Below, in pieces: positions 7,070 to 13,900 of a stretch of 20,466 bases of DNA. The notes beneath the pieces are model-generated. The model worked only from the letters and a program-made list of their open reading frames with translations, made no database searches and was not told the origin of the DNA. This DNA is from a virus: the IMG/VR virus record IMGVR_UViG_3300035701_000360, positions 1 to 20,466 of that record. The stretch is one strand, 5' to 3'. How positions within the stretch are numbered: position 1 is the first letter of the stretch; the number at the start of each line of letters is the position of its first letter. The translations under genes were made by a program, and so were the position numbers.

Positions 7070-8068
7070 CTATTCGTTTGTTACTTCGCCAGAACCATAA
7101 AGCGGCAAATAATATGTCACGCCATTTAATGTATCCCGCACTTTAGCAAGTGCGGAGCAGGTTCCAGATACGGTACTTGACGTAATCTTTACCGCATTCA
7201 GATATGCCGTTGCGGCGCCATTAAAACTGAATACGTTATCGCACCCAAGCAGATACAAACCGCAATCCCATGATCTTTTCGTGGCATGAGAAGGCGACAC
7301 AATGGCAGCGAAAGCCGCAATCACCGTATTGTTTGTAACGCCTGAGCTGGTAATTACGGAATCCGCAATTACTCCGGCCACGATAGCATTATTAACAAAA
7401 GCTGTTGCCGAATTTATGATTGTGGCAACAACGGCTCCAACATAAGTTGAAGTTGATCCCGCCGTTGAAACCGACGTTCCGCTGATTTCCAAATCAGCCC
7501 AGAATGCCGCACAGTTACCATTCAGAACGATTGTTCCACCGGCAATATCGTGTTCGGCAATCATGGCAAATGTTGAAGTATCATGCGTCTGCGTATGTGT
7601 GAGTGTGGCATACGCTTGAATGCAAGCATACCAGCTCGCGGCAACGTCAGTCGAAATTGTTCCACGGCAATCAATAGGAAATTTTGCACCAACAAGGGTC
7701 GTATTAGAAACAAAACCAACATTGATACCGTTGTTAATTTCCACATCAACATACCCCGCCGCTGCGGTTCCCGCCGATACAGCATAACCAAGAAAAAAGT
7801 CACCTTCTACCATTCCGGTAAGAATGATCTTGTTTTCACTGGCGTCCCAGAAACAGGCATCGCCCTGGGCAACGGTAACAGCAGTATAAATCGGGAAATT
7901 GAATACACCTTTTACGGCGTAGGCAATGCTTTCATTGGCTGCACCGGCCTCCATGGCTCGCAACACGCCAAGCCCAGCAACAAACAGAACTTCCCCAGCA
8001 GCAACAATCGAAGTATGTGCATACATGATTGTCTCAGGTATGCTTTTTTCTCTTACATAGGCTTCCAT
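7070..8068 (-). CDS. DUF2190-type capsid-associated protein with long C-terminal domain
   Basis: The first ~110 of 332 residues fit the DUF2190 pattern seen next to phage capsid genes: an N-terminal strand, then GEVLFVAGLGVLRAMEAGAANE, AVKGVFNFP, VTVAQGDACFWDASENKI and FFLGYAVSAGTAAAGYVDVEI. Such proteins decorate or stabilise capsids. DUF2190 proteins are usually about 110 aa; here ~220 further residues follow. These are Ala/Thr/Ser/Val-rich, apparently beta-structured, and end with GVTYYLPLYGS. The extra part may be an outward-facing domain. It follows the capsid fusion gene, the place of lambda D. AAGGAG lies 9 nt before the ATG. Confidence 0.7.
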   Translation of the reverse strand: MEAYVREKSIPETIMYAHTSIVAAGEVLFVAGLGVLRAMEAGAANESIAYAVKGVFNFPIYTAVTVAQGDACFWDASENKIILTGMVEGDFFLGYAVSAGTAAAGYVDVEINNGINVGFVSNTTLVGAKFPIDCRGTISTDVAASWYACIQAYATLTHTQTHDTSTFAMIAEHDIAGGTIVLNGNCAAFWADLEISGTSVSTAGSTSTYVGAVVATIINSATAFVNNAIVAGVIADSVITSSGVTNNTVIAAFAAIVSPSHATKRSWDCGLYLLGCDNVFSFNGAATAYLNAVKITSSTVSGTCSALAKVRDTLNGVTYYLPLYGSGEVTNE

Positions 8069-8096
8069 TTTGAAATCTCCTTATTTTGGTTTTGAA

Positions 8097-8122
8097 ATAG
8101 CCCCACGTTTAAGCAGGGCTAT
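8097..8122 (-). repeat. Hairpin after the major capsid gene
   Basis: ATAGCCC and GGGCTAT form a perfect 7-bp inverted repeat around a 12-nt loop. It lies 12 nt past the capsid stop codon and before the DUF2190 gene. Only TTTC follows on the minus strand, so a strong terminator is unlikely. A role in mRNA stability or partial attenuation fits the location. Confidence 0.55.
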
Positions 8123-8134
8123 CTCGTTTTTTAG

Positions 8135-10384
8135 TTAGTTACCATTGTTGTAGTACATCCCTCTCCAGTCGCCGAACATCCAACCGGAGTCAATGTATAC
8201 ATCCCACGAAATCCCAAGGGCTTCACCCACGCGCGAAGGCTCGCTGCGTAACGTCGGGGATTCGTTTCCATTCAGCGTAAGCCGAATAGCGGTATCTATG
8301 GAAGCGGGATTCGCGGCCAAATACCAACCTGCGTCAGTTCCGCTGTCGGAATTAACCAGGAAAGGCTCTATGATCGGCGTAAGCTGATACTTTCCACCGG
8401 GGCCGTATGGATTATACACGCCTGTCTGTCCGACGGTCGTCGAAGCCGCAATCAGGAAACCGGTATATACGATCTGATTAATCGTATCTTCCAGGGAAGG
8501 CCCGGCAATTATGAACTTTGGCGGAATATTTGTATATTGCGCTGCGGCCAAAGGATCGGGAGCAAGCATTTTGCGGGTCATCATGGCTTTGCGTCCAGCG
8601 CCTATCGTGGTCGAGCTGGGAGCTGCTCCGGAACCATGAGCAACATAGTTTCCGTGGCCTACTGTAGATGTCGCGTCGAACAAACGATACCCATCCTCTG
8701 TCATCAGTGGGCCAGCAATGTTGGTTATTGCCAAAAGCGTGTAAAGGTCGGCATTGATTTTGCGTTCTACACTGTCCCCGACAAGCTGAGGGATGCGTGT
8801 AAATACGCTTTGATCGTCATTGATGAGTGCCTGGCGGGAAATGGTGTAGGACTTTCCCAAAGTCGAAAGATTTCCAACTTCTTTTTTGTCCTTGAATGCA
8901 CCGGTTTTGAACGCGGCACCTTCGGCAATTATTTCCAAATCGCTGAAATTGGAAATCGCGGCCTGGGTGAACTGCTTGAAATCGGCTACCGATTGTGAAC
9001 GTGTCCACTGACGGTATGTCGTCGGGGCTGCTACAATACCGGCGGCAATACTTTTGTTAATCGTGTCGGCCAGAATGTTCGCAAAATCCCCGGTTCCCTG
9101 TGAAACAAGGTTAAGAATTGACATTGCAACGGAGCTATTCGACATTGCTGCAACGCCCTTCACGCCTGCGCGTTCAAGGCTTACCCGCGCAAGGGCAAGC
9201 ATCCCACGGGCACCGCCCTGGGTGCGCGCATCCTGAATGTCCTTCGGATCTTTGAGCGTCCCGGCAACATCCATGAGGGATTTGGTATGCAGGGCAACGA
9301 ATTTGTCTTTCTCGTCGGTGGGATTGGCGGAGGTGGATTTGGGAATAACCACGGTGCCGTCCGCAACGGCTTTGTTAAAAGTCTTGGAAGCGTCCGCATA
9401 GGAAACGCCGTCGGATATGGCTTTCTCCACCATTTCCGCCTTGATGTTCAGCATCTTCCCGGCTGCGGTTATGTCCGTTACGCGCGCGCGCTCTTCGTTT
9501 TTTGCGGCCAGAGCTGCGGCATCCGACGCGGCCTTGCCATCCGTCGGGTTTATGGCCAGCGCATCCATATACGCTTTCAGTTGATTCTGGGCGGCTATGT
9601 CGCCCGTTGCGGCCTTGTCTCTTAAGGCTTTGAGCTGTTCGGGTGTCATTTGGACATCCTCCTGTATTTTGGGTTTGATTTCATTTTGACTTTTGGCGGG
9701 GACAGCGGGCGGTTCTCCTCCTTTGTTTTGAGGCGTCGGTTTCCCCTGAACCAAAGCCTGAATTTTTTTAGGAACATTCTTGAATTGTTTAAAAATTTCA
9801 TTATCGGACATAGCCGCGAAGTGCACGGCCACATCTTCCGGTTTATCGTTCTTGATTATCTCGTCAGCGAATCCAAAGGTTTTAGCTTCGTCCGCGTCCA
9901 TCCAGGTTTCCTCTTCCATCATTTGATGTAAGTCGGCATCGGACAAATCTTTTATTTTCGTTTTGTAAGCTTTTACAATGTTATTTTCGATTTTGTCCAA
10001 AACGTCTGCGCTTTTACGAAGTTGGGGAGCGTTACCAATGGATAAAACAAGCGGTTTGTGAATCATCATTACCGAGGTGTCGTACATGGTTATTTTATCG
10101 CCGGACATAACGATAACAGAAGCGATTGAAGACGCCTCGGCGTCCACGAAAATATTTACCTGGGCTTTGTGTTCGTTCAGGACGTTATAAATTGCGATAC
10201 CGTCGAACACGTCCCCGCCGGGTGAATTGATATGCACGTTCAAGGTTTCTATGTCATCGTATTGCTTTAAATCGGCAATGAATTCGCTGGCCGAAATATC
10301 CCAAGCGCCGATAATCCCATAGATTGAAAGTTCGGCTGTCTTATTTTCTTTTTGGCAAACAAGATCGTACCAGGTTTTAAGCAT
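8135..10384 (-). CDS. ClpP-type prohead protease / scaffold / major capsid protein fusion
   Basis: This 749-aa protein joins functions that lambda splits among C, Nu3 and E. Residues ~1-180 are an S14/ClpP-fold prohead protease. HINSPGGDVFDG (51-62) is the oxyanion-side motif, ASSIAS (84-89) contains the likely nucleophile Ser86, and MMIHKP (106-111) contains likely catalytic His109. The acidic partner cannot be assigned safely. A Pro/Lys-rich linker (~212-240) leads to a helical scaffold-like region (~246-410). The HK97-fold capsid protein occupies the C-terminal ~340 residues (AIAAGIVAAPTTYRQW onward). It overlaps the portal gene by 8 nt (ATGCTTAA). An internal SD and ATG at Met246 should yield a nested 504-aa protein. 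Such fusions are known in other phages. The maturation cleavage site is not evident. Confidence 0.88.
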   Translation of the reverse strand: MLKTWYDLVCQKENKTAELSIYGIIGAWDISASEFIADLKQYDDIETLNVHINSPGGDVFDGIAIYNVLNEHKAQVNIFVDAEASSIASVIVMSGDKITMYDTSVMMIHKPLVLSIGNAPQLRKSADVLDKIENNIVKAYKTKIKDLSDADLHQMMEEETWMDADEAKTFGFADEIIKNDKPEDVAVHFAAMSDNEIFKQFKNVPKKIQALVQGKPTPQNKGGEPPAVPAKSQNEIKPKIQEDVQMTPEQLKALRDKAATGDIAAQNQLKAYMDALAINPTDGKAASDAAALAAKNEERARVTDITAAGKMLNIKAEMVEKAISDGVSYADASKTFNKAVADGTVVIPKSTSANPTDEKDKFVALHTKSLMDVAGTLKDPKDIQDARTQGGARGMLALARVSLERAGVKGVAAMSNSSVAMSILNLVSQGTGDFANILADTINKSIAAGIVAAPTTYRQWTRSQSVADFKQFTQAAISNFSDLEIIAEGAAFKTGAFKDKKEVGNLSTLGKSYTISRQALINDDQSVFTRIPQLVGDSVERKINADLYTLLAITNIAGPLMTEDGYRLFDATSTVGHGNYVAHGSGAAPSSTTIGAGRKAMMTRKMLAPDPLAAAQYTNIPPKFIIAGPSLEDTINQIVYTGFLIAASTTVGQTGVYNPYGPGGKYQLTPIIEPFLVNSDSGTDAGWYLAANPASIDTAIRLTLNGNESPTLRSEPSRVGEALGISWDVYIDSGWMFGDWRGMYYNNGN
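9647..9663 (-). promoter_or_regulatory. Internal SD and start codon for nested scaffold-capsid protein
   Basis: AGGAGGA (9657-9663, minus strand) lies 8 nt upstream of an in-frame ATG (9647-9649), codon 246 of the protease-capsid fusion. It is among the best SD matches in the window and falls in the linker between protease and scaffold regions. Initiation here would give a 504-aa scaffold-capsid protein in excess over the protease fusion, as lambda Nu3 is made from within C. Confidence 0.75.
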
Positions 10385-12041
10385 TTACGGCCTCTTTCTG
10401 TTTTTTATTTTTTACGCTTTTCGCTTTCGGCTTTACGGGTTCAATAATCGCCAGTTCCTCGCTTGTGGTTGCGGCTTCGGGCATTGTTTTCGTTCCCGCT
10501 TGGCGCTCGATTAAATCTTCCAGACCCTTTTCTTTTAGAACCGCGCGCTCTTCCATCAAAGTGTCGGTATGTTCGTCAAAGTCCCCGCCACGCTTTCCGA
10601 CAACATAGTGCATTGTATAAGCGCCCGATTTCAGACCTTCGTTATCGGCCTGAATGTCCTTTAATGGGTCAACATTTAACCGCCCGTTTCCAAACCATTC
10701 AACTTCGTAGAAATCATAGGGGTTTTTTGCGAAAACGGTGGGAGTGACTCCTGGAATTTCCCCTTTGATTATCATAAGAAGGACGGCTTTTTCATAGAAT
10801 GGATCGCAATAATCGTCGATAAAATAATCTCGAACCATTGACGAAATTTTCCATTCTACGTTATCCACGCCTTGGGAAGCTGCATAATTAACCCCCTTCA
10901 TATTTCGCGTAACAGTGCTATAAGAGGTTCCAAGATTTGAGCAAATGCCGTGCTGCAACATTTCAACAAGAGGCAAAACCGTATCGCTTACGGAGTCTGG
11001 CATTTTCAGTAATTCCGGCGCTTCCTCTGTTCGCATCTGGCTCAAAGGTTCCAGGCCGATAACAGAATCGGCGTCCTGGTCGCCCGCATTGGGTATGCCG
11101 TCGTCCATTTTTGTGGATAGCCACCATAAAACTTTTGCAATGGCGCGGCTTTTCAAAACGTAATCTTCTTTCAAATCTTGCAAATCGAAAACCTCATCCA
11201 ACGCAGCAACAGCGGCGGGGATGCCTATATATTGCTCTGGTCGGTCAGAAGCCATAAAAGAATGGATAATGTTTTTGGCCGGAACCGCGCTTGAAATGCC
11301 TTTAAAAAGATAGGACACCGGAGCCCCAAACTCATCCAGGTTAATGCCATGAATGGTTTGTTTAATATTCTCGCTCTGCCATGTCTGCTTTAAAAGCATA
11401 TCATGCGTGGTGTCGAGCCGGTCGCTTTCGGTTTGCTGCCACATAACAGGAAGGAAGGCACCGTCACGGGAAGTAACGGCATTCATGATAAAATCTCCGC
11501 TTACAAGAATGGTTTTAAGGGCAAGCCGCTGTCCTTCCCCTACCCAGTGCATTTTCTTCCGGGCATCCCATTCCTGCCTGCGGGCATATTTCCAGAAGGC
11601 TTTTTCGATTGCTTTATTTATGGTTTTATCCGGTTTGCCGTCTTTTCCAAGAACTTTTGGCTTGGGGCGCAGTCCCGTGCCGATAACATTTGTAACAACC
11701 ATATTTATTGCGGCCCGGTACGTGGAATCGTTTTTGTAAAGATTGCGACTGCGGGCAACAAGAATTCCATGAGCACCGGAAAGCTCGTTGTAGGGTACAT
11801 CCGTTGCATAGCCCCAATCTTCCCGCGTGCGGCCAGTGCGTGCTCCGTCGTAGGTTCCCGCTTCATTCCTGAATCCATTCCTGGCAAAATTCCGGTTGCG
11901 TTCGCTCTTGATTACGTACTGAACAAGATTTTGCAAATCCTGGACGCGGTAATTACTGGCCTGCTGTTTGCCCCGCAAAAGGCCAAACGCTTCACGCGCG
12001 CGGGCAAGAAAGGGCTGCGGCTTGTGTGCAATGGCTCTCAT
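10377..12041 (-). CDS. Portal protein (lambda gpB family)
   Basis: This 554-aa protein forms the dodecameric DNA entry pore of the capsid. The N-terminal third is typical of the lambda portal family: ARSRNLYKNDSTYRAAINMVVTNVIGTGLRP (residues ~97-127), and MHWVGEGQRLALKTILVSGD follows near 165-185. Later segments, such as IHSFMASDRPEQYIGIPAAVAALDEVFDLQDLKEDYVLKSRAIAK and the Ser-Tyr-rich TSYSTVTRNMKGVNYAA, also fit. Length is close to lambda gpB (533 aa). The C-terminal 40 residues are Lys/Glu-rich and variable. The ATG follows the gpW-like stop by 2 nt without an SD, so it probably depends on coupled translation. Confidence 0.92.
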   Translation of the reverse strand: MRAIAHKPQPFLARAREAFGLLRGKQQASNYRVQDLQNLVQYVIKSERNRNFARNGFRNEAGTYDGARTGRTREDWGYATDVPYNELSGAHGILVARSRNLYKNDSTYRAAINMVVTNVIGTGLRPKPKVLGKDGKPDKTINKAIEKAFWKYARRQEWDARKKMHWVGEGQRLALKTILVSGDFIMNAVTSRDGAFLPVMWQQTESDRLDTTHDMLLKQTWQSENIKQTIHGINLDEFGAPVSYLFKGISSAVPAKNIIHSFMASDRPEQYIGIPAAVAALDEVFDLQDLKEDYVLKSRAIAKVLWWLSTKMDDGIPNAGDQDADSVIGLEPLSQMRTEEAPELLKMPDSVSDTVLPLVEMLQHGICSNLGTSYSTVTRNMKGVNYAASQGVDNVEWKISSMVRDYFIDDYCDPFYEKAVLLMIIKGEIPGVTPTVFAKNPYDFYEVEWFGNGRLNVDPLKDIQADNEGLKSGAYTMHYVVGKRGGDFDEHTDTLMEERAVLKEKGLEDLIERQAGTKTMPEAATTSEELAIIEPVKPKAKSVKNKKQKEAVNA

Positions 12042-12043
12042 TT

Positions 12044-12268
12044 TCAGTTTTTGCCGATAAAGCGGAATTTGTCAAACATCGACGTGCGCGCATTGCGGCC
12101 CGTCCTGGCCTTGAGCCAGTCATAGGTCTGGGTTAGAAGGTTAAGCGGGGGGCGTTGGTACTCTACGCGGTTCCCTGTGGCGTCCTGTATGGACGTTTTG
12201 GGGTCGCCGGTGAGGTCGGCAGCTATTTTTGTTTCGAGGAGTGTGACATCGGTTGAGTCTATACCCAT
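12044..12268 (-). CDS. gpW-like head-tail joining protein
   Basis: This 74-aa protein matches gpW (68 aa in lambda) in size and in position directly before the portal gene. The core 'DPKTSIQDATGNRVEYQRP....L' parallels gpW, in which a Val-Gln-Lys-Asp-Gly-Arg-Arg-Val-Glu turn precedes a C-terminal helix. gpW plugs the portal channel after DNA packaging. There is no SD before the ATG. Instead a consensus-like promoter places the -10 box exactly 6 nt upstream, so the mRNA may start at the ATG itself (leaderless). The start codon is therefore supported by promoter spacing rather than by a ribosome binding site. Confidence 0.7.
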   Translation of the reverse strand: MGIDSTDVTLLETKIAADLTGDPKTSIQDATGNRVEYQRPPLNLLTQTYDWLKARTGRNARTSMFDKFRFIGKN

Positions 12269-12274
12269 GCCGAT

Positions 12275-12303
12275 AAGATAAGCGCATAAACCAAGGATGT
12301 CAA
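12275..12303 (-). promoter_or_regulatory. Sigma-70-type promoter for gpW and head operon
   Basis: A perfect -35 TTGACA (12298-12303), a 17-bp spacer and a -10 TATCTT (12275-12280) lie on the minus strand. The -10 is followed by 6 nt and then the gpW ATG at 12268, so the predicted +1 coincides with the A of ATG. Four 11-bp repeats end 24 bp upstream of the -35 box. It could drive the late head and tail genes. Confidence 0.7.
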
Positions 12304-12326
12304 ACCGCGAATGGTATTTAGTACCA

Positions 12327-12370
12327 CCTTATCAACACGTTTATCACAGGTTATAAACAAGTTATCAACA
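12327..12370 (-). repeat. Four contiguous 11-bp direct repeats upstream of the head promoter
   Basis: Read on the minus strand from 12370 the units are TGTTGATAACT, TGTTTATAACC, TGTGATAAACG and TGTTGATAAGG, with no gap between them. A weaker fifth unit, TGGTACTAAAT, occupies 12316-12326. The 11-bp period puts all copies on nearly the same DNA face. On the plus strand the units read TTATCAACA-like, one mismatch from the DnaA box TTATCCACA. They could bind a phage activator or repressor of the adjacent promoter, or DnaA or a replication protein. A further TGTTGATAG lies at 12751-12759. Confidence 0.8.
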
Positions 12371-12419
12371 TCCTTGTGCGCACCGATTTTTATACCTATG
12401 CCCTATATAAAGCAATGGC

Positions 12420-12641
12420 TTATAGCCCGCTTAGTGTCGTTTGCGGGTATTCTGTCAACATTCTGCACCCTTGAGCCCATTTTGCAGAACTGCGCGTCCG
12501 GCGTACATTGAAATGGCATAGATACCGGGAAAAGGTCGTGATCGGTAGCACGTTGCCCCATGACGCTTTGGCAGAAGTACGGATCGGGCTTATCCCTACC
12601 GTATCCAGCTTGTTTTTAGGAAAAACCCTGTTAAAAACCAT
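12420..12641 (-). CDS. Small basic ORF or non-coding RNA with its own promoter (uncertain)
   Basis: A 73-codon frame (MVFNRVFPKNKLDTVGISP...) begins 6 nt after a -10 box TATCTT, the same geometry as at gpW and the ligase. The product is basic, Ser/Thr/Arg-rich and unlike any family I know, and its composition looks only partly protein-like. A weak GGGA lies 4 nt before the ATG. The same transcript could be a regulatory RNA. Near its 3' end, GGCTATAAGC and GCTTTATATAG can form an imperfect hairpin. The coding call is therefore weak; the transcription start is better supported than the protein. Confidence 0.25.
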   Translation of the reverse strand: MVFNRVFPKNKLDTVGISPIRTSAKASWGNVLPITTFSRYLCHFNVRRTRSSAKWAQGCRMLTEYPQTTLSGL

Positions 12642-12753
12642 ATTCCCAAGATAAAAAATGTTTTTTACGATTGCAAATGAAGGATAATTCTTTTAATTAC
12701 CGGATGCAAGCCAATGTATGTATTTAATACAGGCGCGGGTTATTGATCAACTA
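12642..12753. other. AT-rich upstream part of the regulatory gap
   Basis: The gene-free stretch 12269-12753 holds, in minus-strand order, a 13-nt near-palindrome TGTATTAAATACA around 12716-12733, the AT-rich promoter at 12648-12676, the 12420-12641 ORF/RNA, the 11-bp repeats and the gpW promoter. The near-palindrome could be an operator, but nothing else supports this. No terminator with a T tract is seen after the zinc-ribbon gene that ends at 12754. Confidence 0.4.
12648..12676 (-). promoter_or_regulatory. Promoter-like sequence in the regulatory gap
   Basis: TTGCAA (12671-12676), 17 bp, then TATCTT (12648-12653), then 6 nt to an ATG at 12641. The -10 box is identical to that of the gpW promoter and the spacer has the same length. 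The -35 box matches consensus at 4 of 6 positions and the spacer is A/T-rich, so the site is weaker than the other two. Confidence 0.45.
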
Positions 12754-12960
12754 TCAACAATAAATGCACTGACTATATTTTCCGCAGGCATAGCATTGCC
12801 AAACAGGATCGCCGTTGACGGAATAAGTGCGAATTTTCCCACTAAGCGAGCCACATTTAGGACACCTCCTGCGTGCTATCAAATATTTTTTTGTTACCGG
12901 ATCGAGTTCGGGCGGGCCGGGGAGCGGGGAGAGGTCGGGCAATAGCGGGCGGGTTCTCAT
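12754..12960 (-). CDS. Small zinc-ribbon protein
   Basis: This 68-aa protein has a Pro-rich N terminus (LLPDLSPLPGPPELDP) followed by a zinc ribbon: CPKC (33-36) and CYAC (56-59), with a further CIYC (65-68) at the very C terminus. The six Cys could bind one or two zinc ions. Such ribbons typically bind nucleic acid or partner proteins. The ATG overlaps the stop of the radical SAM gene as ATGA, so the two are probably made together. It is the last gene of the ligase-led cassette before the regulatory gap. Its function is unknown. Confidence 0.65.
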   Translation of the reverse strand: MRTRPLLPDLSPLPGPPELDPVTKKYLIARRRCPKCGSLSGKIRTYSVNGDPVWQCYACGKYSQCIYC

Positions 12961-13736
12961 TTCGCCGCGAATAAATCAGCCTGACGTGCGCCCTCTTTTA
13001 CGATAACTCCAGGGCAAGCAGCGGCCAGGTCGTTTTTTATGTAGTAGCTTTTTCCTGCGGCTTCCAGAATCTTAATCGCCTGCATCAAAAATGCCTGCCA
13101 GTCTATCGCGTTCGCGCGGGTGTCATGGTTCCATTTTCCGATTTTGTAATGGTCAACAAAGCCAAGGGTTTTTTCGAGAAGCTCAAGGCTTTGCGCTGGG
13201 TCAATCACGGGCTCCAGGCTGGCCCAGGTTTTAATTCCAAGCTGATGTAAAAATAAAAGAGTATCCACCCTTTCGGCGGGAAGTGCGGCCCCCGGTTCCC
13301 ATTCCAGGGAATCGACTTCGTTGTCAAAAGTAAGCGTTGCGCCTATTTTTATTTCCTTTTTGAACGCTTTGAAAATGGTAACGTCGGCCAGGCATCGGTT
13401 GCCGCCCTTAGTTAAAATGGAAACGGGAAACTCGCATTTATTCAAAATTAAAAGAGCATCGCGGGTGATTCTGCATTCCGGTTCGGCTTTACAGTAAGGG
13501 TCGCCCGTAAAGGAAAGTAAAATCTGTTTGCGCTCAAGATACAAAACCTCTTTGCGCATGGCTTCGATAATCCCGGGCCGGGGAATTGGTTTTGCCTCCT
13601 GCGTATTTCTACCTTTGAATCCGGGTATCGAATTTACAAAACAATATTTACATCCATGATCACATGAATTGTAAAGATTCAAAGCCATTGGAGAATACTC
13701 GCGGGCTCGGCCTGCGGGAACATAAATTGCGTTCAT
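12957..13736 (-). CDS. Radical SAM protein, SplB/spore photoproduct lyase-like
   Basis: This 259-aa protein carries the radical SAM cluster motif CxxxCxxC as C25-DHG-C29-KY-C32 near its N terminus. The cluster binds a 4Fe-4S centre that splits S-adenosylmethionine. Flanking sequence fits the SplB-like DNA repair photolyase group: SPMALNLYNSCDHGCKYCF, then LLSFTGDPYCKAEPECRITRDAL and FPVSILTKGG, then a barrel strand TWASLEPVID. True spore photoproduct lyases are longer (about 340 aa) and repair thymine lesions in spores, so this smaller relative may act on another DNA or nucleotide substrate. Overlaps (ATGA) on both sides tie it to two zinc-ribbon genes, with a DNA ligase upstream. Confidence 0.82.
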   Translation of the reverse strand: MNAIYVPAGRAREYSPMALNLYNSCDHGCKYCFVNSIPGFKGRNTQEAKPIPRPGIIEAMRKEVLYLERKQILLSFTGDPYCKAEPECRITRDALLILNKCEFPVSILTKGGNRCLADVTIFKAFKKEIKIGATLTFDNEVDSLEWEPGAALPAERVDTLLFLHQLGIKTWASLEPVIDPAQSLELLEKTLGFVDHYKIGKWNHDTRANAIDWQAFLMQAIKILEAAGKSYYIKNDLAAACPGVIVKEGARQADLFAAK

Positions 13737-13900
13737 TTTACCCTGCCTTTTTTTGAAACGGTAAATCTTACAATTGGTTTATCCCAATACGGGCTTTTGC
13801 AAAGGGCGCAAACCTTGGGCTTTTTAATTTTTCCATCCGGCGGGATTTTCGGCCACCATGATTTTCCGCAGCGCAGGCAATGCCATTTTTTCACTTCCAT
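13733..13900 (-). CDS. Mini zinc-ribbon protein between ligase and radical SAM genes
   Basis: This 55-aa protein begins MEVKKWHCLRCGKSWW and has CLRC (8-11) and CALC (31-34), followed by KSPYWDKP. The pattern CxxCG.xWxP ... CxxCxSPYWDKP is a small zinc ribbon common in phages and archaea, thought to bind nucleic acid or act as a regulator. Its ATG shares a base with the ligase stop codon (TAATG), and its TGA overlaps the radical SAM start (ATGA), which strongly supports the reading frame. It is the second gene of a tightly packed four-gene cassette. Confidence 0.75.
   Translation of the reverse strand: MEVKKWHCLRCGKSWWPKIPPDGKIKKPKVCALCKSPYWDKPIVRFTVSKKGRVK

Noticed and set aside
8537-8998. 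Plus-strand 153-aa ORF within the capsid gene
   Set aside because: It lies opposite the HK97-fold capsid region, and no domain is visible.
11403-12125. Plus-strand 240-aa ORF
   Set aside because: It is antisense to the portal gene, which has clear family motifs; no motifs appear on this strand.
12423-12445. tmRNA-like tag sequence
   Set aside because: The short GCAAACGAC match to tmRNA tag coding is coincidental. It is not followed by a plausible tag, and there is no tRNA-like end.
12311-12511. Plus-strand 66-aa ORF in the regulatory gap
   Set aside because: It runs through the 11-bp repeats, has no SD and no family resemblance.
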